Assembly: GCA_023257325.1 (NCBI GenBank)
Contig: JALRCP010000123.1
Location: forward strand, 1-6,641
Direction of reading: 5' to 3'
DNA: 6,641 nucleotides
Origin: Polynucleobacter sp.
GTDB taxonomy: Bacteria > Pseudomonadota > Gammaproteobacteria > Burkholderiales > Burkholderiaceae
Under the pieces are notes generated by a model, which saw only the letters and a program-made list of their open reading frames with translations, had not been told where the DNA came from and searched no databases. Positions within the stretch are counted from its first letter, which is position 1. The number at the start of each line of letters is the position of its first letter. Below are positions 1-6,602 of this stretch, one piece after another. A program made the position numbers and the translations under genes.

Positions 1-99
1 AAGAAAATCACGAAGGCTGCCGGGTTTACGGGCGCTAAACATTCCTATGGAGATACCAATTAGCACCCCTAGTACCGTGCCAAATAAGGCTAATTGCAT
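1..99 (-). CDS. N-terminal part of a predicted inner-membrane protein, possibly an ABC transporter permease (partial, runs off left edge)
   Basis: An open minus-strand frame reads from an ATG at 99-97 to the window edge, 33 codons, beginning MQLALFGTVLGVLIGISIG and continuing with MFSARKPGSLRDFL. The first ~20 residues are one glycine-rich hydrophobic segment, followed by a basic turn (SARKPG), as expected for a transmembrane helix ending on the cytoplasmic side. The frame stays open upstream to a TAA about 12 codons before the ATG, so a TTG at 111-109 (reading LLVTMQLAL) is an alternative start. No clear Shine-Dalgarno sequence precedes either. The pattern PALLVTMQLALFGT followed by G-x-x-x-G resembles the first helix of binding-protein-dependent ABC permeases such as ModB-type proteins; this is a loose resemblance and not a family assignment. 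It is divergent from the addB gene and probably unrelated to it in function. Confidence 0.5.
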   Translation of the reverse strand, partial: MQLALFGTVLGVLIGISIGMFSARKPGSLRDFL

Positions 100-100
100 G

Positions 101-176
101 GTTACAAGCAAAGCGGGCTTAGTTAATTCTTTTAAATATTATTTAATTTTTATGATTATTCATCAGTTACAAGCAA
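101..176. repeat. 11-bp direct repeat GTTACAAGCAA, two exact copies
   Basis: GTTACAAGCAA occurs at 101-111 and again at 166-176, 65 bp apart start to start. The left copy sits directly upstream of the ATG of the minus-strand membrane-protein gene; the right copy is upstream of the addB-like gene. An exact 11-mer twice in about 200 bp is unlikely by chance, and a paired regulator site or a small local duplication are both possible. Confidence 0.55.
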
Positions 177-184
177 TATATTAT
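177..184 (+). promoter_or_regulatory. Candidate -10 region for the addB-addA operon
   Basis: TATATT (177-182) and the overlapping TATTAT (179-184) each match the sigma-70 -10 consensus at 5 of 6 positions and lie in the AT-rich spacer in front of addB. No good -35 hexamer is found 16-18 bp upstream. A second weaker set, TTATCA (181-186) with CATACT (204-209) at 17 bp spacing, matches 4 of 6 at each element and would start transcription only a few bases before the ATG. The true start cannot be decided from sequence. Confidence 0.3.
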
Positions 185-185
185 C

Positions 186-199
186 AATAAGCGCTTATT
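186..199. promoter_or_regulatory. Perfect 14-bp palindrome, candidate operator
   Basis: AATAAGCGCTTATT reads identically on both strands and lies 20 bp before the addB start codon, just downstream of, or within, the candidate promoter elements. Palindromes of this size and position are typical binding sites for dimeric repressors. It has no loop and no T-run, so it does not look like a terminator. The regulator is unknown. Confidence 0.45.
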
Positions 200-218
200 T
201 GTGCATACTCTCTGATTC

Positions 219-3008
219 ATGTCATATTACAAAGAACACCTCGTCACCCCGGATGATCAAGTCGTTGAGGCTTTGGCTGATTTCATTTGGTCGACTGCTC
301 TGACTGAAAATCAAACCCCTTTGGTATTGCTGACAACGTCTGGACCCGCCTACGGCCTGCGGCAAGCCCTTGAAAAAAGACGGCCGAGTGACTTACCTTT
401 GCATTTGGTTTTTCTACCCAGAGTCATGGGATTGGCGAGTTGGCTCAATGAAACACCTGATTTGAAATCCTTAGGACCCGAAAAATTAGATATTGAACGT
501 TGGTTGGAGGTCTATCGGGCCTTATCTGAACGTCCCCAACTGAATACCTTGCTATTAGAGACGACCGAGGCTTCTAAATGGGCTTTGGCCAAAATTATTG
601 TTGAGGTCTGTGATTTGTTGTCAGATGCCTGCTTGGGGGTGTCGGATGTTATCTCCGATCAGATCTTCACGGAAGCCATTCAGACAGTCTACCAAGGGGC
701 TTCTCGCCAGATTGTGGAGCTTGAGACCAAGATTATTTTGGCGTTTTGGGAGAATTTAAGTAGCCAGCAAGATTCGGTGGTTCGCCAAAGAAAAGCCATG
801 CGTTTGCGTTTGGATGAAGCAAAATCTAAAGCCCAATCCACCCCAGTCATCTATATTGAGTCAGCCAGTCCCAGTCCTGGGTTTCAAAAAGCGTCCTATG
901 AGTTTTTGAGAGCTTATGCTCAAACAGTATCGGTGCATCACTGTGTGATGAATTATTCAGAAGTTGCATTGTGGCCAGAGTGCATCGATTCTGAGAGTGG
1001 CGACCGAGTGTTGAGGGTTCAAGAAAATCAGAAGATTTATTTTGAGCAATGCAATTTGCCTGAAGTGGATCGTCATATTTACAGAGCCAGTCATTTTGAA
1101 GACGCAGCATGGCAGGGTGCAAGAGCGATTGAGCAAGTGTTGCAGAGTGGTCATCAGCAAATTGCACTGATTGCCCAAGATCGATTGCTGGCTAGAAGAA
1201 TGCGGGCATTGTTGGCTCGTTTTGGACCAGGTTTGTCGGTTCATGATGAGACTGGTTGGAAACTATCGACCACGCGAGCAGCAGCCTCGCTCATGTCTTG
1301 GCTTGATATGGTGCGGCAGCCATTGGGGCCGAGTGCCACTGAACTCATGGATTTTCTAAAAAACCCATTCATTGATTGGACCTCTTTGGGATTCAAGGCC
1401 GATGAAATTTCTGAACATTTGGAGTTTTTGGAAAATCGATTAATAGATTCTGATGTACGAGCTTCTTGGTTGGCGATTCAACTGGCTTTGAACAAAAAAG
1501 CTGAAGAGGCTTCAAAGATACTGCCACTCATTGTGAAGTTAAAGACTTTGAGTCAGGCTTGGGCAAAACCCCCTCAATCCTGCTCGCTTTGGTTTGATCT
1601 TCTTGAAGGGCATTTGCGTCAGTTGGGTATGCTGGATTGTCTGCAAAAAGATGTGGCGGGCCAGCAATTGATTCAGGCTTTGATGCCCATGAAGCTTTTG
1701 ACGCAATACAAGCTCAAGCAGTCAGAGTGGTTGGCTTTATTAAACACCATGGTTGAGGAAGCTAGTTACATTGAGTCCAGTCCAAGAGCGCATGCCAGCG
1801 TCACCATTTTGCCGCTGAGTGCCACGCGCCTGCGAAGATTTGATGCTTGGGTGATGGTGGGTTGTGATGACAGTCAATTACCCTCGCTATCAGAAAGCCC
1901 CATGTTTTTGTCAGCTTCCATGAAACAACTGTTGGGTTGTAAAACTCAAGAAATGGAATTTATTCAGCAAGCCAAAGATTTGTCGCAATTGATGGTATCG
2001 CATCAAAATTGGCGCATGATTTGGCAGGCCACTGGGGCTTCGGGGGAGCCAAGGCAAGCCTCGCCTTGGTTGCAACGTCTATACCTGAATTCCCCAGAAT
2101 TACTCAGGGAATCGTTGAAGATTGAGCCAAGTTTTTATGAGCCTAAACCTAGTCATATGCCAGCTCCTCAGCTGCCGAAAGACTTTGTAAAACCGGAATC
2201 CATTAGCCCCAGTGCTTATCGAACTTTACGAGAATGCCCCTACCGATATTACGTGACGAGATTATTGGGTTTGCGAGCGCAAGACAGTCTAGATGCAGAA
2301 GTCGATATCAGTTTGGTGGGGCAGACCCTTCATGCGGCCTTGCGTGATTTTTATCATGGACTTAAAACAATACCCATTCAAGCGGATAACGCTTTTGAAA
2401 AAATCAAGTTATTAAGACAGCGTCTGTACGCAATTTCTTATCAGCATTTCAAACCTCTTTTAGAGATAGATGGCCGTTGGTTAGCGGCCTGGATTGAGTG
2501 GGAGTCCTTGATACCGAACTGGATTCAATGGCAGGTCCAGCGTGAGGAAGATGGATGGCTCTTCCATGATGGCGAAAAACCCGTTGGTTTTAATTTAGAT
2601 ACCAGTCATGGTCCTCTGCATGTAAGAGGTTTTGTAGACCGTTTAGATATTCATCCAGAAAAAGGGGTGGAGGTCATTGATTACAAATACAGCAGCAAAG
2701 CATCTATTACCAAAAAGAAAAACCATATTAAGGATGATCCTCAATTGGTGATTTATGCCAAAGCGGTTGATCGTCAAGATATGGTCGGCCAAAAGCCAGT
2801 TGGCGTGGCCTCATGGGTTTCTCTTAAAGAAACCGATGCCACGGTTGAGGTGGACGACTTACCTTTGCATATGGCTGATCTTTCGGGTCAAATGATTGCA
2901 GATTTAGAAGCTGTCTGGGGAGGGGGCGCCATGAAGGCCAGCGCTCCCGACAGCATTTGTCAATATTGCCAAGCGCGCGGTATTTGTCGCAAAGGGATGT
3001 GGTCATGA
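219..3008 (+). CDS. addB: AddB-like subunit of an AddAB helicase-nuclease; PD-(D/E)XK nuclease with Fe-S cysteines
   Basis: This 929-residue protein is the predicted partner of the downstream AddA in processing double-strand DNA ends for RecA-dependent repair. The N-terminal two thirds is an inactivated helicase-like scaffold: the segment PLVLLTTSGPAYGL at about 34-47 stands where a P-loop would lie but lacks GKT/GKS. A conserved-looking block at 526-555 (ILPLSATRLRRFD then GCDDSQLP) matches the AddB/RecB-like 'fD.v...G..d..lP' pattern. The C-terminal nuclease is complete: H705 (VGQTLH), D807 and D810 (GFVDRLD), D821-Y-K823 (VIDYK) and Q842-x3-Y846. Four cysteines fit the AddB 4Fe-4S staple: C673 (RECPYRYY) and C914, C917, C923 (C-x2-C-x5-C) next to the C-terminus. 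ATG 219 is the first possible start because TGA at 213-215 closes the frame; no Shine-Dalgarno is evident, so initiation may be weak or leaderless. The stop overlaps the addA start. The AddB role is well supported; the symbol follows family convention. Confidence 0.9.
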   Translation: MSYYKEHLVTPDDQVVEALADFIWSTALTENQTPLVLLTTSGPAYGLRQALEKRRPSDLPLHLVFLPRVMGLASWLNETPDLKSLGPEKLDIERWLEVYRALSERPQLNTLLLETTEASKWALAKIIVEVCDLLSDACLGVSDVISDQIFTEAIQTVYQGASRQIVELETKIILAFWENLSSQQDSVVRQRKAMRLRLDEAKSKAQSTPVIYIESASPSPGFQKASYEFLRAYAQTVSVHHCVMNYSEVALWPECIDSESGDRVLRVQENQKIYFEQCNLPEVDRHIYRASHFEDAAWQGARAIEQVLQSGHQQIALIAQDRLLARRMRALLARFGPGLSVHDETGWKLSTTRAAASLMSWLDMVRQPLGPSATELMDFLKNPFIDWTSLGFKADEISEHLEFLENRLIDSDVRASWLAIQLALNKKAEEASKILPLIVKLKTLSQAWAKPPQSCSLWFDLLEGHLRQLGMLDCLQKDVAGQQLIQALMPMKLLTQYKLKQSEWLALLNTMVEEASYIESSPRAHASVTILPLSATRLRRFDAWVMVGCDDSQLPSLSESPMFLSASMKQLLGCKTQEMEFIQQAKDLSQLMVSHQNWRMIWQATGASGEPRQASPWLQRLYLNSPELLRESLKIEPSFYEPKPSHMPAPQLPKDFVKPESISPSAYRTLRECPYRYYVTRLLGLRAQDSLDAEVDISLVGQTLHAALRDFYHGLKTIPIQADNAFEKIKLLRQRLYAISYQHFKPLLEIDGRWLAAWIEWESLIPNWIQWQVQREEDGWLFHDGEKPVGFNLDTSHGPLHVRGFVDRLDIHPEKGVEVIDYKYSSKASITKKKNHIKDDPQLVIYAKAVDRQDMVGQKPVGVASWVSLKETDATVEVDDLPLHMADLSGQMIADLEAVWGGGAMKASAPDSICQYCQARGICRKGMWS
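2992..2997 (+). promoter_or_regulatory. Ribosome binding site deciding the addA start
   Basis: AAGGGA lies inside the last codons of addB, 7 bases before the ATG at 3005. It closely matches AAGGAG at ideal spacing and favours this ATG over the upstream in-frame TTG at 2957, which has no comparable site. Confidence 0.65.
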
Positions 3009-6000
3009 TTCAACCCACTGCCCATCCAACCGTTGACCAACTCACGCAGGATGCTTGCCATCCACAACGCTCTGTGGTTGTAGAGGCTTGTGCTGGCAGC
3101 GGTAAAACTTGGTTGCTGGTATCCAGAATATTGCGTCTATTGTTAGATGGCGCAAACCCCAGTGAAATTCTGGCGATTACTTTCACCCGTAAAGCCGCAC
3201 AAGAAATGCGCGGACGAATCGATGAGCTATTGTTGCTTTTGGCAACTTGTTCAGAGTCGAGATTAATTGAAGAGTTGCTGGCACGTGGACTGACAAATGA
3301 TCAAGCCAAGACCTTAAGTCCCAAGGCCAGAAAATTGTTTGAAGAGGTTTTATCTGACCCATATCCTCTGAGTATTGATACGTTTCATGGTTGGTTTACA
3401 CGTCTACTCAAGGGAGCCCCCTTGGAGTCGGGCGTGCCTCAAGGGCTGACATTAAGAGATGACTTTAAACGTCTTCAAGAAGAATGCCTCAAAGATTGGT
3501 GGGCCAATTTACCTGCAGGTGGAAAGCCAGAAATTCGTGCAGCTTATGAACTGTTGGTGAAAGAATTGGGTGCTCATAATGCCAATCAATTATTCATCGG
3601 CTCAAAAGGGTTTTTAACCGTTAAAGCTGAGTGGTGGCGTTATGTTGAGCAGTCTAAGAAGAAAGGTACCCATCCCAAACAAGCAGTTCTTGATTGTTCT
3701 GATTGGTTATCGATTGAAGATCCTCTGAAAAAGCATCTGGAGGATTCCGATGCCCTAATGAATTTGATGAGTTTGGCCAGTTATTTAGAGCAGGGTGGTA
3801 CCAATGACAAAAAATTTGCCAAGGCAATTCAAGCGGGTCTCAAGATGCATGCCCATGATTTTTCAATGGATGATATTGCCTTGGCCTTGCGCCCCGCATT
3901 TTTGACAGGTGACTTTGAAATCCAGAAAAAGCTTAAGGCTTCGGGAGATCTGAAAAAATCAATCAAAGGCCTTCCTAATCCAGTGCAAGTGGAGCAGCAA
4001 ATTGACCTGACTCGACAGGCGTGGGCTCAAATTCTTTACGAGCATTATTGTTGGGCAGCTGATGCAAGAGCTCATCGCATTCATCAAGCGTGGGTGACCG
4101 TGGGCGTGGATATGCTCGCGCATTATCAAGCTCAAAAAGAAGTGTTGCGGGTTCAGGATTTTTCTGATTTAGAAGCCTACACAGCTCAATTGATGCTCTC
4201 ATCAGATATGGCGCATTACTTGCAAGCGAGATTGGATGCCAAATATAAACACATCTTAATTGATGAATTCCAAGACACCAACCCATTGCAATGGCAAATT
4301 GTTTTATCTTGGCTCAATGCTTATGGGGTTGACGAAGAAAAACCCACAGTATTTCTAGTGGGTGATCCTAAGCAATCTATCTATCGCTTCCGTCGTGCCG
4401 ATGTGCGTTTATTCAATCAGGCGAAAGAGTATTTGGAGAAAAACTTTCAAGCAGTGATTCATCCATTTAATCAAACGCGTCGAAATAGTCCTGCAGTGCT
4501 TCAAGCTGTCAATGCAGTTTTTCGATTAGCAGATGTACCGCCCAATTACCCGTTTGAAACTCAAGAGCGAAATCCTCAAGCAGATGATACGTGGGGTCAA
4601 GGAGAGGTCATTTGTTTGCCTCTTATCCCCGCGCCCAATATTGCGACTCAAGAAAATCGGCACGCCTTAAGCGACGCATACATCGATTTAAATATTGAAA
4701 GCAAAGCACAACAGAGTTATGAGGAGGCTTTGCAAGTTGCGCAGTTGATTCATCAAATCAAGAGAGAGAAGAATGCTTCTTGGGGCGATTTTTTGGTTTT
4801 GTTGAAGTCTCGCGCGCCACTGACTCAAATTGAGCGAGCTTTTAGATCGGTCGGTATTCCATGCGATAGCCCTCGGCAGGGCGGACTTCTAAAAACCCTA
4901 GAGGCTGAGGATTTGGTTGCCTTGTTGTCTGTGCTGATGACCCCAACCCAAGATTTAGCCTTAACCCAAGTATTGCGCTCCCCAATTTATGGCCTGAGCG
5001 ATTTGGAATTGATGAATTTAATGGCTGAGAAACAAAAATCTCAGATAGATTCAGTGTGGCAGTTGATATCGACCCCCAGTCATCCTCTTCACATGGTTCA
5101 TCGGATGATTGCGCAATGGGCTGAATTGGCTAAACGTTTACCTGTCCATGATCTGCTGGATCATATTTATCATCAGGCGCAGATTCGTTCGCGTTATGCA
5201 CAGGCTGCCCCTGTTCTGCAACGCGATCAAGTATTGTCGAATTTAGACGCCTTTTTATCCTTGGCGCTTGAGTTGGATGGTGGTCGTTACCCAAGCCTTT
5301 CTCGCTTTATTGCTGAGTTAAGAAGAATTAGACGTGGCGCCGATGAGGAGAGTCCAGATGAGGGGGATGCCTCTGCAGATGACGACACTGGCGATGATGA
5401 ATCAGTTTCTTTAGCAGAATCAAGGGTAAGAGTGTTGACCATTCATGCTGCCAAAGGTCTTGAGTCCCGCTTTGTTTTTCTGATGAATGCCAATGTCAAT
5501 CGTCAAAATAATGATTCTGTCAGTGTCTTGATGAGTTGGCTTCCTGGGGAAGCTGGCCCTGAACATATTTCTCCCTTGTTTTCTGGGAAGCCGAAAGATC
5601 CAGCTCGTGCAACACAGCGACAAAATGAAAAAGACATTGAGGCTATTGAGAACTGGAATCTTTTGTATGTGGCGCTGACAAGAGCCAAGGAGTCTGTTTA
5701 TGTTTCTGGGTCTGCGGCAAAAGGAGATCAAGCTGTGGCCAGTAACAGTTGGTATGACCGCTTGAGCAGAGCGGGATTTTCTCCAAAAACCACCCCATAT
5801 GAGGCGCAACCAGAATATGGGGCGAAGCTTGAATCTCATCCAGTGGCGCCATTATTTTTAGATTTTCAAGTGACTTGGCAGGGGGAAGTCAAAGATCAAG
5901 TCCATTTTGATGAAGAGTTGATTGATCCCGAGAGACAGCGGGTGATTGATTTGGGGGTGGCCTTCCATGCCATTATGGAACATGCATTGCGTGCGCAAAT

Positions 6001-6400
6001 TCAGTCAGCATCAGAGTTGCCAAGCGCTCAGGAGTTAATGGCGTGGTTAAAAATTGATCCTCATTTGGTTGAGTCCGCCCGGGAATCTGCTTTGAATGTG
6101 TTGTCTTCGGACAAGGCAAAGAAATTTTTCTTTGACAAGCAAATCATTCGTGCTTGGGAGGAGTTAGACATCGGTCATCAAGAGGGGCGATTGTTGCGCA
6201 TTGACCGCTTGATTGAATTGCCAGAGGAATTGATCATTCTTGATTACAAGCTATCAATTCCTGAACCCGGGCATGAGCTGTATGCCAAATATGCTTTGCA
6301 AATGGCTACTTATCGTGAGAGTGTGGGGCGTTTAAGGCCTGATAAAGCAATCAAAAGCTTCTTGTTGAGTGCGCAGGGCGAAATTTTGGAGATGGTTTAG
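3005..6400 (+). CDS. addA: AddA: UvrD-like SF1 helicase with C-terminal RecB-type nuclease
   Basis: This 1131-residue protein is the ATP-driven motor and second nuclease of the predicted AddAB complex, unwinding and cutting DNA from broken ends in the cytoplasm. All SF1A helicase motifs are present: I, AGSGKT (30-35, K34); Ia, TFTRKAAQEMRGR (59-71); a DTFHGW block (about 125-130); II, DEFQDT (420-425); III, GDPKQSIYRFRRAD (453-466); IV, NQTRRNSPAV (from 489); V, TIHAAKGLE (812-820); VI, YVALTRAKE (888-896). The C-terminal nuclease has H988, D1067 (LRIDRL), D1080-Y-K1082 (ILDYK) and Q1099-x3-Y1103, the complete RecB/AddA catalytic set. A strongly acidic stretch, 12 Asp/Glu in residues 780-800, precedes motif V. 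Length is near the usual 1100-1250 of AddA. The start is taken as ATG 3005 because it overlaps the addB stop as ATGA and has a good RBS; an in-frame TTG at 2957 would add 16 residues. Two nucleases, one per subunit, point to AddAB over RecBCD; no recD-like gene lies in the window. Confidence 0.95.
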   Translation: MIQPTAHPTVDQLTQDACHPQRSVVVEACAGSGKTWLLVSRILRLLLDGANPSEILAITFTRKAAQEMRGRIDELLLLLATCSESRLIEELLARGLTNDQAKTLSPKARKLFEEVLSDPYPLSIDTFHGWFTRLLKGAPLESGVPQGLTLRDDFKRLQEECLKDWWANLPAGGKPEIRAAYELLVKELGAHNANQLFIGSKGFLTVKAEWWRYVEQSKKKGTHPKQAVLDCSDWLSIEDPLKKHLEDSDALMNLMSLASYLEQGGTNDKKFAKAIQAGLKMHAHDFSMDDIALALRPAFLTGDFEIQKKLKASGDLKKSIKGLPNPVQVEQQIDLTRQAWAQILYEHYCWAADARAHRIHQAWVTVGVDMLAHYQAQKEVLRVQDFSDLEAYTAQLMLSSDMAHYLQARLDAKYKHILIDEFQDTNPLQWQIVLSWLNAYGVDEEKPTVFLVGDPKQSIYRFRRADVRLFNQAKEYLEKNFQAVIHPFNQTRRNSPAVLQAVNAVFRLADVPPNYPFETQERNPQADDTWGQGEVICLPLIPAPNIATQENRHALSDAYIDLNIESKAQQSYEEALQVAQLIHQIKREKNASWGDFLVLLKSRAPLTQIERAFRSVGIPCDSPRQGGLLKTLEAEDLVALLSVLMTPTQDLALTQVLRSPIYGLSDLELMNLMAEKQKSQIDSVWQLISTPSHPLHMVHRMIAQWAELAKRLPVHDLLDHIYHQAQIRSRYAQAAPVLQRDQVLSNLDAFLSLALELDGGRYPSLSRFIAELRRIRRGADEESPDEGDASADDDTGDDESVSLAESRVRVLTIHAAKGLESRFVFLMNANVNRQNNDSVSVLMSWLPGEAGPEHISPLFSGKPKDPARATQRQNEKDIEAIENWNLLYVALTRAKESVYVSGSAAKGDQAVASNSWYDRLSRAGFSPKTTPYEAQPEYGAKLESHPVAPLFLDFQVTWQGEVKDQVHFDEELIDPERQRVIDLGVAFHAIMEHALRAQIQSASELPSAQELMAWLKIDPHLVESARESALNVLSSDKAKKFFFDKQIIRAWEELDIGHQEGRLLRIDRLIELPEELIILDYKLSIPEPGHELYAKYALQMATYRESVGRLRPDKAIKSFLLSAQGEILEMV

Positions 6401-6467
6401 GCCTCAAAGGGATATCACCCCATGAAATTTTTATACAAAAAATATCTAAAAAATGGTCTGAGGAGGT
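6401..6467. other. Convergent intergenic spacer between addA and ffs
   Basis: This 67-bp A/T-rich gap separates the 3' end of addA (plus strand) from the 3' end of the SRP RNA (minus strand). For the addA direction only a 3-bp GGG/CCC hairpin with loop ATATCA (6409-6418 region) before a T-run at 6428-6432 is visible, which is too weak to call a terminator. Confidence 0.5.
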
Positions 6468-6481
6468 GGACGAGCCTGACC
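6448..6481 (-). terminator. Candidate intrinsic terminator of ffs
   Basis: On the minus strand, GGTCAGG and CCT-CA-GACC can form a 7-bp stem with a 2-nt bulge and an 11-nt loop (6481 down to 6455), followed by A and six T (6453-6448). A second run of six T follows at 6442-6437. The hairpin shares bases with the 3' strand of the SRP RNA stem, so it would have to compete with the mature fold. Transcripts ending here would carry about 15-20 extra 3' bases for trimming. Confidence 0.45.
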
Positions 6482-6564
6482 CTCGGCACTGGTAGTAATT
6501 GGGTTTGGCTGCTCCGTTCCCGACCTGACCAGGTTACCAAGCCACCATGCGAGGAGGCCCGTCC
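6468..6564 (-). ncRNA. ffs: Bacterial small signal recognition particle RNA (4.5S RNA)
   Basis: The minus strand carries the conserved apical domain of the small SRP RNA: CTGGTCAGGTC, a GGAA tetraloop in TCGGGAACGG, then AGCAGCC, matching the Ffh-binding loops of the E. coli 4.5S RNA (CAGG opposite AGCAG). The ends pair perfectly over 10 bp, GGACGGGCCT with AGGCTCGTCC, and a second helix CCTCG/CGAGG follows inside, giving one long hairpin of 97 nt, the usual size of the small bacterial class without an Alu domain. The RNA joins Ffh to form the SRP that targets nascent membrane proteins to FtsY. It is transcribed away from dnaX and towards addA. The 5' end is set by the stem and by the promoter fit; the 3' end may be a few bases longer. 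Confidence 0.95.
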
Positions 6565-6565
6565 T

Positions 6566-6596
6566 CTGACATTCTACTGCCTTCTACTTGTAGAAT
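6566..6596 (+). promoter_or_regulatory. Candidate dnaX promoter, facing the ffs promoter
   Basis: On the plus strand, CTGACA (6566-6571) and TAGAAT (6591-6596) each match the sigma-70 consensus at 5 of 6, again with a 19-bp spacer. The same six-base discriminator as in the ffs promoter puts the start at A6603, the first base of the dnaX ATG. The symmetry comes from the inverted repeat, so one of the two element sets may be non-functional. Confidence 0.4.
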
Positions 6597-6600
6597 GACA
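6567..6600. repeat. 11-bp inverted repeat in the ffs-dnaX interval
   Basis: TGACATTCTAC (6567-6577) and GTAGAATGACA (6590-6600) are complementary at 10 of 11 positions around a 12-bp spacer. A further TTCTAC at 6582-6587 makes a tight palindrome TTCTAC-TT-GTAGAA with the right arm. The repeat contains both promoter -10 elements and most of both -35 elements. No T-run follows on either strand, so it is not a terminator. Confidence 0.7.
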
Positions 6601-6601
6601 A
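6571..6601 (-). promoter_or_regulatory. Sigma-70-type promoter of ffs
   Basis: On the minus strand, TTGTCA (6601-6596) and TAGAAT (6576-6571) each match consensus at 5 of 6 positions, with a 19-bp spacer that is longer than the optimal 17. The predicted start is G6564, exactly the first base of the terminal SRP RNA stem, which supports the call. The -35 element overlaps the region just before the dnaX ATG. Confidence 0.6.
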
Positions 6602-6602
6602 T

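Noticed and set aside
2..190. Open plus-strand frame from the window edge to TAA at 188
   Set aside because: It is the antisense shadow of the minus-strand membrane-protein start, continuing into low-complexity AT-rich spacer.
847..1244. Minus-strand open frames of 95 and 106 codons inside addB
   Set aside because: They overlap each other in different frames opposite a clearly coding region, with low-complexity unrecognisable products.
2957..3004. TTG-initiated 16-residue extension of AddA
   Set aside because: The ATG at 3005 has a better RBS and the typical 4-bp overlap with addB; the extension overlaps the addB Fe-S cysteine codons.
5420..5852. Minus-strand open frames of 61 to 139 codons inside addA
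   Set aside because: They are opposite the conserved helicase motifs V and VI of AddA, overlap one another and show no protein-family features.
219..6400. Possibility that the pair is a novel defence helicase-nuclease system
   Set aside because: Motif set, cysteine pattern, gene order and overlap all fit ordinary AddB-AddA, and the flanking genes are housekeeping (ffs, dnaX) with no mobile-element marks.
6422..6598. A 58-codon plus-strand open frame starting ATG AAA TTT across the gap, the antisense of ffs and the start of the dnaX promoter
   Set aside because: It lies almost entirely on the complement of the structured SRP RNA, has no ribosome binding site and no recognisable protein features.
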